Of a stretch of DNA of 64,000 bases, positions 16,291 to 23,780 are shown in pieces (within the stretch, counting starts at the first letter, position 1; each line of letters starts with the position of its first letter). Made by a program: the position numbers and the translations under genes. The DNA is from Aldehydirespirator sp965205155. GTDB lineage: Bacteria; Actinomycetota; Acidimicrobiia; Acidimicrobiales; Aldehydirespiratoraceae. Under the pieces are notes generated by a model. That model worked only from the letters and a program-made list of their open reading frames with translations. It searched no databases and was not told where the DNA came from. The DNA lies in contig OZ242033.1 of assembly GCA_965205155.1 (NCBI GenBank), positions 3,658,001-3,722,000 of the forward strand, given 5' to 3'.

Positions 16291-17330
16291 CGGTCGAGCT
16301 CGACGGCCGGGTGGCCCGCCCGGGCTGGGTGCTGCAAGTGGACGGCCTCGACATCGACGAGGGCGTCACCGCCGTGATCGGGGCCAACGGCACGGGCAAG
16401 ACGACGCTGGGCCGGGCCGTGGCCGGGCTCGACCGCCTGGAACAGGGCCGCCTGACTATCGCCGGCTCCGTCGCCGACGACCCGGCGGCAGGCGTGTTCG
16501 TGCCGTCTCACCTGCGCCCGGTGGGCATGGTGTTCCAGGACCACCGGCTCTTCGGGCACCTCAGGGTGATCGACAACGTGGCGTTCGGGCTGCGCCGGGC
16601 GGGAGCGGACCGCGCCGGCGCCCGCCGGCAGGCCGCCGCCCTGCTCGAACGGGTCGGCGTGAACTCCTCGGCGTGGCAGAGGCGACCGGCCGCACTGTCG
16701 GGCGGGCAGCGCCAGCGAGTGGCCGTCGCCCGGGCCCTGGCGCCCGAACCCGACGTGCTGATCGTCGACGAGCCCCTGGCCTCGGTGGACTCCTCGGGTC
16801 GGGCCCAACTGCGCTCCCTGCTGGGCGAGTCGCCGGCCCGCCATGTGATTCTCATCACCCACGACCCGGTGGATGTGGCCACGCTGGCCCACCGGGTGGT
16901 GGTCCTCGACGCCGGCGCCGTTGTCAGCCGGGGCTCGGCGGTCGCGGTGACCGCCTCGCCGGGCTGCGAGTGGGCGGCCACCTTCCTGGGCGCCAACGTG
17001 GTCCCAGGCCGGGCTCAGGGCACATCCGTCACGACCGAGGGCGGGCTGGTGCTGACCGTGGCCGAGGAGGCGGCCGGGCCCGTCTACGTCACCTTCCCCG
17101 CCCATGCGGTCACCCTGCACCGCGACCGGCCCGCGGGCAGCGCCCGCAACGCCTGGCAGGCCGAGCTGCAGCGGGTCGACATCGACGGGGAGCGGGCCCG
17201 TGTGCACATGGGGGGCCCGCTGGAGGTGCGGGCCGACGTGACCCGCCGCTCCGCCGACGAACTGGGCCTGCGACCCGGCCTCACAGTCTGGGCCTCGCTC
17301 AAGGCCACCGAGCTCACCGTCGTCACCTGA
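16287..17330 (+). CDS. modC: molybdate ABC transporter ATP-binding protein
   Basis: A 347-residue ATPase that powers molybdate import. Walker A is IGANGTGKTTLGRAVAG (about residues 32-48), the Q-loop is VGMVFQDHRLFGHL, the signature is LSGGQRQRVAVARALAP (about 137-153), Walker B is VLIVDEPLASVDSS, and the switch His is ILITHDPVDVATLAH. The C-terminal 130 residues form MOP/TOBE beta domains, which bind oxyanion in ModC. The length is normal. It is the last gene of the mod operon; 147 bases without a gene follow. Confidence 0.92.
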   Translation: MTVELDGRVARPGWVLQVDGLDIDEGVTAVIGANGTGKTTLGRAVAGLDRLEQGRLTIAGSVADDPAAGVFVPSHLRPVGMVFQDHRLFGHLRVIDNVAFGLRRAGADRAGARRQAAALLERVGVNSSAWQRRPAALSGGQRQRVAVARALAPEPDVLIVDEPLASVDSSGRAQLRSLLGESPARHVILITHDPVDVATLAHRVVVLDAGAVVSRGSAVAVTASPGCEWAATFLGANVVPGRAQGTSVTTEGGLVLTVAEEAAGPVYVTFPAHAVTLHRDRPAGSARNAWQAELQRVDIDGERARVHMGGPLEVRADVTRRSADELGLRPGLTVWASLKATELTVVT

Positions 17331-17477
17331 CCGCCAGCAGTGAGCCGGGCGTCGAGGGCGAGCGTGTCGCCGAAGCGTCAGCAGCCGGCGGACTACCATC
17401 CGGGTCGAGGCGTCCGCGAGTCGGATGCGCCAGGCCGCGCCCTGCTGGGCACCGGTTGACGGAGAGAGGGGGCTGCG

Positions 17478-18557
17478 ATGGCACAGACGGCGGCAGCGGC
17501 ATCGCGCCCGCCGTCCGGCGGCAGCGCGGCTGCACCGCCACCGGGGAAGCCGCGCACCGACGTGTCCGCCGCGGTGGCCAATGTGCTCGACCGGTGCCTG
17601 GGCGTCCGAGCGGGCGAGCGCGTGGTGCTGCTGACCGACACCGACAGCGACCGCCGGGTCACGGACCTGTTGCGCTCCGGGATCGAGGCGCGGTCGGCAG
17701 TCGTCTCGACACTGGAGATGGCCCCGTTGGACATTCCGGGAGCGGAAGTAGCCCCCGATGTCGCCCGAACGATGGCACAGAGCGACGCCGTGATCGAGCT
17801 GACGTCCATCTTCATCGGCTCGAACGAGGCCCGCCGCGACGCCAACGCGGCGGGCGTCCGCTACATGGCCATGCCGGGGATCACGTTGGACACCCTGCGG
17901 ACGGACGGTCCCCTGTCGGTCGACTTCGACGGACTCCGGGCCCGCGCCGAACAGATCGGCGAACTCTGGACTCAGGCGTCAGAGTTTCGACTCACCACGG
18001 CCGCCGGCACCGACCTCCGCGGCTCCGTATCTGGACGGCCCGGCCGGGTGCTTCACGGAATCTGCAGGACGGCTGGGTCCTACATGGCGCCCCCCGACAT
18101 CGAGGCGGGCACCGCTCCGGTGGAGGGCACCACCCACGGCGTCGCGGTCATCGATGCTGATCTGCTGTTCATGGGGATGGGCCCGCTGGCCGAACCGGTG
18201 GTCCTCACCTTCGACGAAGGGCGCCTCGTCGGCGCTGAGGGACCCGAGAGCCATCGCCTCACCGGCATGCTCGAGCGCTGCGGGGACGAGTTGATGACCA
18301 ACTTCGCCGAGGTTTCCCTCGGACTCAACCCCGCCGGTCATGTATGCGCGGTCGCGATGGAGACTGAATCCTCGCTGGGGACGGCCCACATCGCTCTCGG
18401 CAACTCGATCGCCTACGGAGGAACCGTCGCGGCGCGAGCGCATCTCGACTGCGTCATGCGCGACGCGACGCTCACGCTCGACTCCGTGCCGGTTCCGGCC
18501 AAACGCATCATGTGTCCGCCCACCAGTCCAGGTGAAGTCGAGAGGCCGAGCGGATAG
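17478..18557 (+). CDS. M29 aminopeptidase / 2,5-dihydroxypyridine-dioxygenase-like metalloprotein
   Basis: A 359-residue protein with the layout of the thermophilic aminopeptidase (M29) and NicX-like family. Metal-site blocks near the C-terminus: NFAEVSLGLNPAG (Glu), SSLGTAHIALGNS (His) and RAHLDCVMRDATL (His and Asp). An N-terminal Ala/Pro-rich tail of about 25 residues precedes the fold. Whether it cleaves peptides or opens a ring cannot be told; several family members in catabolic operons are ring-opening or hydrolytic enzymes. The ATG has a GGAGAGAGGGGG ribosome site. Its last codons (EVERPSG) lie in a fragment of the interspersed element. It heads an operon with M20, CoA-transferase and LLM genes. 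Confidence 0.7.
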   Translation: MAQTAAAASRPPSGGSAAAPPPGKPRTDVSAAVANVLDRCLGVRAGERVVLLTDTDSDRRVTDLLRSGIEARSAVVSTLEMAPLDIPGAEVAPDVARTMAQSDAVIELTSIFIGSNEARRDANAAGVRYMAMPGITLDTLRTDGPLSVDFDGLRARAEQIGELWTQASEFRLTTAAGTDLRGSVSGRPGRVLHGICRTAGSYMAPPDIEAGTAPVEGTTHGVAVIDADLLFMGMGPLAEPVVLTFDEGRLVGAEGPESHRLTGMLERCGDELMTNFAEVSLGLNPAGHVCAVAMETESSLGTAHIALGNSIAYGGTVAARAHLDCVMRDATLTLDSVPVPAKRIMCPPTSPGEVERPSG

Positions 18558-18572
18558 GGAGCGATTCTCAGA
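18540..18572 (+). repeat. interspersed element fragment (left module) at a gene end
   Basis: AGAGGCCGAGCGGATAGGGA and the following GCGATTCTCAGAG match the left module of copy C and the 55168 fragment. The module supplies the last codons and stop of the M29-like gene, and the next start codon follows immediately after it. Confidence 0.65.
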
Positions 18573-18574
18573 GG

Positions 18575-19768
18575 ATGAAGCCATCAGAGGTTGCGGCCCG
18601 TGTTCTGGCGGCCGTCGACACCCAACGAGCAGTCGACCTGACGCGGCAGGTCTGTCGCATACCCAGCATCCTCGGTGCTGAAGGGGACCTTGCCCACTTC
18701 CTGGCCGCGTCGATGAGCGACCGCGGCTTCTCCAGCGTCGAGTTGCAGCCGGTGCTGCCCGACCGCCCCAATGCCATCGGCGAGGTCTCCTTCGGTGACG
18801 GTCCCCGCGTCGTCATGACCGGCCACTTGGACACCAAGCCGGTCTCGATCGGTTGGTCGGCGGCGGAACCCTTCTCCGGTGATCTCATCGACGGCCGCAT
18901 CTACGGCCACGGCATCATGGACATGAAGGCCGCCCTCGCATGCCAGATCACCGCCATCGAGGCCGTCCGCGAGTGCGGCCTGCCGCTCGGGGGCACCCTT
19001 GCGATGGCAGCGGTCAGCGACCACATGGGGGACCAGACGGGGAGCATCCGGTACTTCGAACGCCATCGTGCCGATCTGTGCGTTCTGGGCGAACTGTCCG
19101 ACAACGAGATCTTCCTCGGCCACCGCGGCCGCTACTACTTCGACATCACCACCCAGGGCCGGTCTGCGCATACGTGCCACAAGCACCTCGCCATCAACGC
19201 CAACACCTTGGCGGCACTGGCCATTCTCGAGCTGGACGCCTCGAGGCTCGAGCCCGCACTGAGCCCCGATGTCGCAGCGCGCTTCGGCACCGAGACCATG
19301 ATGGCTCCCGGCCGGGTCTACGGTGGACTGCCTCCGGGGGGCCCGTCGATGATTCCCGACGAGTGCGTGATCCGAGTCGACTGCCGGCCCCAGCCCGGCG
19401 TCTCGATCGAGACCGTCCGGGCCGAGATCGATCGCTGTCTCGACAACGCCAGGCGCCGCGACGGACGTTTCAGCGCCGAGGTCGAGCTGGTGGACGTGAA
19501 ATCACCGTATGTGGCCGATCCGGACTCGGTTGTTGTGCAGACCATGGTCGAAGCCGTCCGCCAGGTTCGTGGCCGGGAACCCGAGCTGATGGCGGCCGGC
19601 TGGCTCGGCGATACCGCGAGCTTCGGCGGGCACACCCCCACCGTCATCTTCGGCCCTGGCGGCGAGCCCGTGTACTGTGCCGATGAGAACCTCGCGGTGG
19701 CCGACATCGAGGAGGCGACACGGGTGTACGCAGTCTTTGCGGCGTTGGCCCTGGCAGCACACGACTGA
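18575..19768 (+). CDS. M20-family peptidase/deacylase (ArgE/DapE-like)
   Basis: A 397-residue zinc amidohydrolase. Motifs: MTGHLDTKPVSIGWSA (first His and Asp, about residues 82-97), GHGIMDMKAALACQI (bridging Asp, about 112-126), a dimerisation domain with GRSAHTCHKHLAINAN, and a C-terminal FGPGGEPVYCADENLAV block that carries the last metal-ligand position. The expected Glu-Glu pair (usually EExG) reads SDHMGDQTG here, so the catalytic base Glu is replaced. That is unusual and could mean altered chemistry. It follows the M29-like gene by 17 bases, within one transcript. Confidence 0.8.
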   Translation: MKPSEVAARVLAAVDTQRAVDLTRQVCRIPSILGAEGDLAHFLAASMSDRGFSSVELQPVLPDRPNAIGEVSFGDGPRVVMTGHLDTKPVSIGWSAAEPFSGDLIDGRIYGHGIMDMKAALACQITAIEAVRECGLPLGGTLAMAAVSDHMGDQTGSIRYFERHRADLCVLGELSDNEIFLGHRGRYYFDITTQGRSAHTCHKHLAINANTLAALAILELDASRLEPALSPDVAARFGTETMMAPGRVYGGLPPGGPSMIPDECVIRVDCRPQPGVSIETVRAEIDRCLDNARRRDGRFSAEVELVDVKSPYVADPDSVVVQTMVEAVRQVRGREPELMAAGWLGDTASFGGHTPTVIFGPGGEPVYCADENLAVADIEEATRVYAVFAALALAAHD

Positions 19769-19783
19769 TCGCGAGGCGTCGCT

Positions 19784-20965
19784 GTGGTAGCTGGACCGCT
19801 TGCGGGCACCAAGGTTGTGGACCTGACCCGGTACGTGGCGGGGTCCTACACGACGATGATCCTCGCCGGCCTGGGCGCCCGAGTCCTCAAGATCGAGCCG
19901 CCCCCCGGCGGCGACCCCTACCGAGGCCAGGGGCTGGACGACACCGGTGACGGATCCAGCCTGTTCGCATCACTCAACCGCGGCAAGGAGAGCATCCTGC
20001 TGGACTTCCGCCTGCCCGACGGTGCCCAGGCCCTGGAGCACTTGCTCGCGGGTTCCGACTTCCTGGTCCACAACGCCCGGCCGGGATCCATGGCTCGCTA
20101 CGGCCTCGACTACGACTCGGTGCATCAGCGGCACCCATGGCTGATCCACGCTTCGATCTCAGCGTTCGGCGACCTCGGGCCCGACGCGACCCGGGGTGGA
20201 TTCGACCTCATCGTCCAAGCCGAGAGCGGCCTCATGTCGGTCACCGGTTCCACCGACTCGGGCAGCGTGAAGGTCGGGGCGCCGATGCTGGACATCGGCG
20301 CCGGGCTCGTGATGGTCACCGCCCTCCTCGCGGCTCATCTGGCGCGGCAGGAGACCGGGGTCGGCAGCCAGGTCTGCACTTCTCTACTGGAATTCGCCAT
20401 GGCGTCGTTCACGACGATCGCCAGCGATGCCGTGAATGCCGGCAGCAGCCCCTCGCTGCTCGGCAGCCACTCCCCCTCGTTCGCACCCTACGGAGGATTC
20501 ACCGCCCGCGACGGAGACATCGTCCTCGCCGGAGCCGGCAACGAACAACTCTGGGAGACATTGTGCGACGTCCTCGGCCTGCCCGATCTGCCCTCTGATC
20601 CCCGGTTCGTCGACAATGCGGCTCGCATCTCGCACCGGGATGAGCTGACCGCCGAAATCAACGCCGTCCTCGCCTCCGACGACGCCGCCGCCTGGCTCGA
20701 CCGCTTCGATGCAGCCGGGATCCCGGCCGGTCAGGTCCGCACACTTCTCCGTACCCTCGGGTCCCCCCAGGTCGAGGCGCTCGACATCCTGCGGAGACCG
20801 AGCGATGGCGGCGACAGCGCCGTCCCTGCGATGGACCCGCCGTTCCGCATCGACGGGGAGCGACCGCGCCTCGACGGACCTCCCGAGCTCGGCGCGCGCA
20901 CCGGCGAGGTCCTCGAAGAGTTCGGCGTGCCGCCCGACCTCGCGGATCGGATCACGCACCGATGA
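19784..20965 (+). CDS. CaiB/BaiF-family (type III) CoA-transferase
   Basis: A 393-residue enzyme that moves CoA between carboxylic acids. It opens with LAGTKVVDLTRYVAGSYTTM, and LGARVLKIEPPPGGDPYRG places the CoA-binding Arg and Lys region (about residues 27-50). NRGKESILLDFRLPDG, then LVHNARPGSMARYGLDY and SAFGDLGP follow. The catalytic Asp is expected in PMLDIGAGLVMV (about residue 168). The length is normal for the family. The start is GTG 19784, 15 bases after the M20 stop. It probably activates an acid released upstream in the pathway. Confidence 0.88.
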   Translation: MVAGPLAGTKVVDLTRYVAGSYTTMILAGLGARVLKIEPPPGGDPYRGQGLDDTGDGSSLFASLNRGKESILLDFRLPDGAQALEHLLAGSDFLVHNARPGSMARYGLDYDSVHQRHPWLIHASISAFGDLGPDATRGGFDLIVQAESGLMSVTGSTDSGSVKVGAPMLDIGAGLVMVTALLAAHLARQETGVGSQVCTSLLEFAMASFTTIASDAVNAGSSPSLLGSHSPSFAPYGGFTARDGDIVLAGAGNEQLWETLCDVLGLPDLPSDPRFVDNAARISHRDELTAEINAVLASDDAAAWLDRFDAAGIPAGQVRTLLRTLGSPQVEALDILRRPSDGGDSAVPAMDPPFRIDGERPRLDGPPELGARTGEVLEEFGVPPDLADRITHR

Positions 20966-21951
20966 CGAGCATCCGGCGAGGAGTGGTCCTACAGGGTGTC
21001 GACGCGGTCGATGAGTTCCTCGCCATGGCGAGCCACATCGAAGCGACCGGATTCGACCACCTGTGGCTGACCGAGTCGTCGCTGCACGCGCGCGACCCGT
21101 ACCAGCTCCTCGCCCTGGCTGCGAGGGCCACCACGCAGTTGAGGCTGGGGACCGCGGTCACCAACCCGGTGACCCGCCATCCCGCGCTGACCGCGGTGGC
21201 GGCGGCAACGCTCGCCGAGATAGCAGGCGACCGCGCCATCCTGGGCATCGGAGCGGGGGATCGGCCCTTGATGGCTTTGGGGTCGAAGCCTGCCCGGCTC
21301 GCGGAACTGGAGGCGGCCATTGCCGCGATCCGCGGGCTGTTGGCCGGCGAACCCGTGACCTCCGACGGGCCCGGGTTTCGCCTGGTCGATGCTCATCTGC
21401 GGTTTGACGCCAGAGCCGATCTGCCCGTGTTCGTCTCAGCCAGCGGGCCCCGCACCCTCGAACTTGCCGGCGCGGTGGCCGACGGGGTGATCCTGTTGTG
21501 CGGCCTCGACCCCGCCGTGGTCCAGTGGGCGCTCGAACGCGTCGACGAGGGCGCCAGCAGGGCAGGGAGACCTCGTCCGCACATCGCGATCTTCGTCTAC
21601 GGCATGATCGACGAGGACGAAGATGCCGCCATCGCCGGGGCGCGCTCGATTGCGGCCTGGTTTCCGCAGACCGCTCCGACCTACTGCGATCTCGTCGGGC
21701 TCGATCCTGAGATCACGAAGGCGGTCCGGGAGAGCTACCACGGGGGCGAGTTCCAAGAGGCCGCGGAAGCCGCTTCATTGCTGCCGGCGAGCTTCGTTCA
21801 GAGAATGGCAGTAGCCGGCAATCGAGATCGGGTGACGGCTCAACTCGCGGCACTGCGGCAAGTGGGCGTGGACTCCATCAACATCTTGCCCATGGGGGAC
21901 GACAGGATGGCCACGATCAATGCCTTCGACGAGTGCTGGCGGCGCCTGTAG
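20962..21951 (+). CDS. LLM-class flavin/F420-dependent oxidoreductase
   Basis: A 329-residue luciferase-like oxidoreductase. Seen: FDHLWLTESSLHARDPYQLL at the start of the barrel, GTAVTNPVTRHPALTAVAAATLAEIAGDRAILGIGAG (in blocks, about residues 63-98), and LPVFVSASGPRTLELAGAVADGV near 155-175. This order and the ADGV ending resemble the methylene-H4MPT-reductase-like subset. Its ATG overlaps the CoA-transferase stop (ATGA), so it is the last coupled gene of this operon. It may oxidise or reduce the acyl-CoA or its precursor. Confidence 0.85.
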   Translation: MTSIRRGVVLQGVDAVDEFLAMASHIEATGFDHLWLTESSLHARDPYQLLALAARATTQLRLGTAVTNPVTRHPALTAVAAATLAEIAGDRAILGIGAGDRPLMALGSKPARLAELEAAIAAIRGLLAGEPVTSDGPGFRLVDAHLRFDARADLPVFVSASGPRTLELAGAVADGVILLCGLDPAVVQWALERVDEGASRAGRPRPHIAIFVYGMIDEDEDAAIAGARSIAAWFPQTAPTYCDLVGLDPEITKAVRESYHGGEFQEAAEAASLLPASFVQRMAVAGNRDRVTAQLAALRQVGVDSINILPMGDDRMATINAFDECWRRL

Positions 21952-22054
21952 CACCCATCTGACGTCTTCGTGTCCGGGCGCGAAGCACGGGCGGGTCGCC
22001 GCAGCAGTGTTCGAGGACCGCTCGCACAGGTTGAGCGGCAGCGGTGATGGGCAT

Positions 22055-22089
22055 CTCTGCTTGCAGAGTGCTGTTATTGCTGTCATAAT
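22055..22089 (+). promoter_or_regulatory. vapBC promoter with overlapping operator
   Basis: TTGCAG (22061-22066) and CATAAT (22084-22089) are separated by 17 bases, a good housekeeping promoter. The predicted start of transcription falls at or next to the antitoxin ATG at 22096, so the message is probably leaderless. A perfect palindrome, CTCTGC-TT-GCAGAG, overlaps the -35 box and would suit binding by the VapB-VapC complex. Confidence 0.6.
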
Positions 22090-22095
22090 GCAGTC

Positions 22096-22332
22096 ATGAG
22101 TGTGCAGATCACCATCAGGAATGTTCCCGAGGAGGTGCGCGACGAGCTTGCCGCCCGAGCCGCGCTCAAACGTCAGTCCATGCAGGAGTACCTGCGAGAG
22201 GCACTGGAACGACTCGCAGGCTTGCCTTCGATAGAAACCGTGCTCGAGGAGGCACGGCGCCGCGTCGAAGCTTCGGGCACAGTCGTCACAGCCGAGCAGA
22301 TCCTCGAAGCGCGCGACGCCGACCGCAGGTGA
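22096..22332 (+). CDS. VapB/FitA-like ribbon-helix-helix antitoxin
   Basis: A 78-residue protein. The N-terminal strand VQITIRNVPEEVRDELAAR and the helix pair with KRQSMQEYLREALERLA form a FitA-type ribbon-helix-helix DNA-binding domain. The C-terminal 30 residues, rich in Glu, Arg and Ala, are the toxin-binding tail. It neutralises the PIN toxin and represses its own promoter. Its stop overlaps the toxin GTG start (GTGA), the usual arrangement. Confidence 0.85.
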   Translation: MSVQITIRNVPEEVRDELAARAALKRQSMQEYLREALERLAGLPSIETVLEEARRRVEASGTVVTAEQILEARDADRR

Positions 22333-22733
22333 ACGCCGTCGTTGACGCGTCGGTGCTGGTGGGTGCCCTGGCCGACTACGGCCGAGAGGGGCGATGGTGC
22401 AAGCGGGCCCTGGAGCAGCCCGAAATCGCGATACCCGAATTGGCGTTGGCGGAAGCCACCAACATTCTGCGCCGACTCGAGCTGTCCAGATCGATCTCGC
22501 GCCTGGAAGCCACGGCCGCCCACCGCGATCTGCTACGGCTCGCCGTCGAGCGCTACCCGTTCGCGCCCTTCGCCGGACGCGTGTGGGAACTCCGGTTCAA
22601 CCTCACCGCCTACGATGCCTGGTATGTGGCCCTGGCCGAGGTGCTCGACTGGCCGCTGTTCACCCTCGACCGCCGGCTCAGCCGAACCAGTGGCCCTCTC
22701 TGCGACGTGATCGTTCCGCCGGTCGACCTCTAA
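22329..22733 (+). CDS. VapC-like PIN-domain toxin ribonuclease
   Basis: A 134-residue PIN-domain RNase. Acidic metal ligands are visible: NAVVDASVLVGAL (Asp about residue 5), PELALAEATNIL (Glu about residue 40), NLTAYDAWYVALAE (Asp about 97) and LFTLDRRLSR (Asp about 113). Family members cut tRNA or rRNA when freed from the antitoxin. The start is GTG 22329, coupled to the antitoxin. Confidence 0.88.
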   Translation: MNAVVDASVLVGALADYGREGRWCKRALEQPEIAIPELALAEATNILRRLELSRSISRLEATAAHRDLLRLAVERYPFAPFAGRVWELRFNLTAYDAWYVALAEVLDWPLFTLDRRLSRTSGPLCDVIVPPVDL

Positions 22734-22850
22734 TCACGCCGATCCGGCCCAGCCCGCCGGCCCAGTTGAAGACGCCGTAGGGATGGCCGTCGCGTCCAGC
22801 CATGGTGCTGACCTTCCGTTTGTTGAGCCAGGACCATCTATCGACGGACT

Positions 22851-23780
22851 ATGTCGGGGCGGAGACGACCGTGCCAGAATGCAACTGTGTCCGAAAGGAC
22901 TAGAGCAGCGAAACTAGTCGTCGCGATCTCATATCCGGCGGTCGTGCTGATCACCCTCGGCGTGTTCGGCCTGCTCACCGCGGCAGGCGTGCACGTTACG
23001 CCCGCCGCCTACTCGGCGGCTGTCGTCGCCGCAGCCCTCGTGACCTGGCACGAGTTGGCACTCCCCTACCGGCAGTGGTGGAAGCCCCATCGAAACGAGG
23101 TCGGCGCCGACCTGGCGTTCATGGTGGCGGTGCAGATGGCGCTGCCGTACCTGGTGTCGATCACGGTCACCATCTGGCTCGCCGACTGGCTCCGGTCCGC
23201 CGGGCTGACCGTCGACACGATCTGGCCGCACCGCCTCCCGGTCGTGCTGCAGGCGGTGATGATGCTGCTGGCAGCCGATTTCGGCCGGTACTGGCTGCAC
23301 CGGGCCTTCCACCGCTACCAGTTCATGTGGAGCTACCACGCCGTCCATCATTCGCCGCATCGCCTGTACTGGCTCAACGTCGGCCGCTTCCACCCCTTCG
23401 AGAAGGCGGCGCAGCTAGCGCTCGACACCCTGCCCTTCGCCGTGATGGGGGTGAGGAGGGAGGTGCTGGCCGCATACTTCGTGTTCTATGCAGTGAACGG
23501 CTTCTTCCAGCACTCGAACTGCGACGTGCGGCTGGGCCCGCTCAACTACGTCATCAGCGGCCCCGAACTGCACCGCTGGCACCACTCGGAGGTGATCGCG
23601 GAGTCCAACAGCAACTACGGGAACAACCTCATCGTGTGGGATGTGCTGTTCGGGACGCGGTTCCTGCCCTCTGGACGGGAGGTAGGCGATCTGGGACTCA
23701 TCAACCGCCACTATCCGACCGGGTTCTGGACGCAGATGCGGACACCCTTCGTTCCCAAGTTGGACAAGGTCCAGCGCTGA
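22851..23780 (+). CDS. fatty acid hydroxylase / sterol desaturase family membrane di-iron enzyme
   Basis: A 309-residue integral membrane protein of the FA_hydroxylase superfamily. These enzymes use a His-ligated di-iron centre to hydroxylate or desaturate lipids. The His clusters are complete: WLHRAFHRYQFMWSYHAVHH (HxxxH then HxxHH, about residues 147-168) and ELHRWHHSEV (about 240-249). Four to five hydrophobic helices are present, the first two at about residues 22-65. The start is ATG 22851; GTG 22887 (VSERTRAAKL) is an equally plausible start. It is the first gene of a coupled operon: its TGA overlaps the GH3 ATG by one base (TGATG), so lipid hydroxylation is probably the first step there. 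Confidence 0.88.
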   Translation: MSGRRRPCQNATVSERTRAAKLVVAISYPAVVLITLGVFGLLTAAGVHVTPAAYSAAVVAAALVTWHELALPYRQWWKPHRNEVGADLAFMVAVQMALPYLVSITVTIWLADWLRSAGLTVDTIWPHRLPVVLQAVMMLLAADFGRYWLHRAFHRYQFMWSYHAVHHSPHRLYWLNVGRFHPFEKAAQLALDTLPFAVMGVRREVLAAYFVFYAVNGFFQHSNCDVRLGPLNYVISGPELHRWHHSEVIAESNSNYGNNLIVWDVLFGTRFLPSGREVGDLGLINRHYPTGFWTQMRTPFVPKLDKVQR

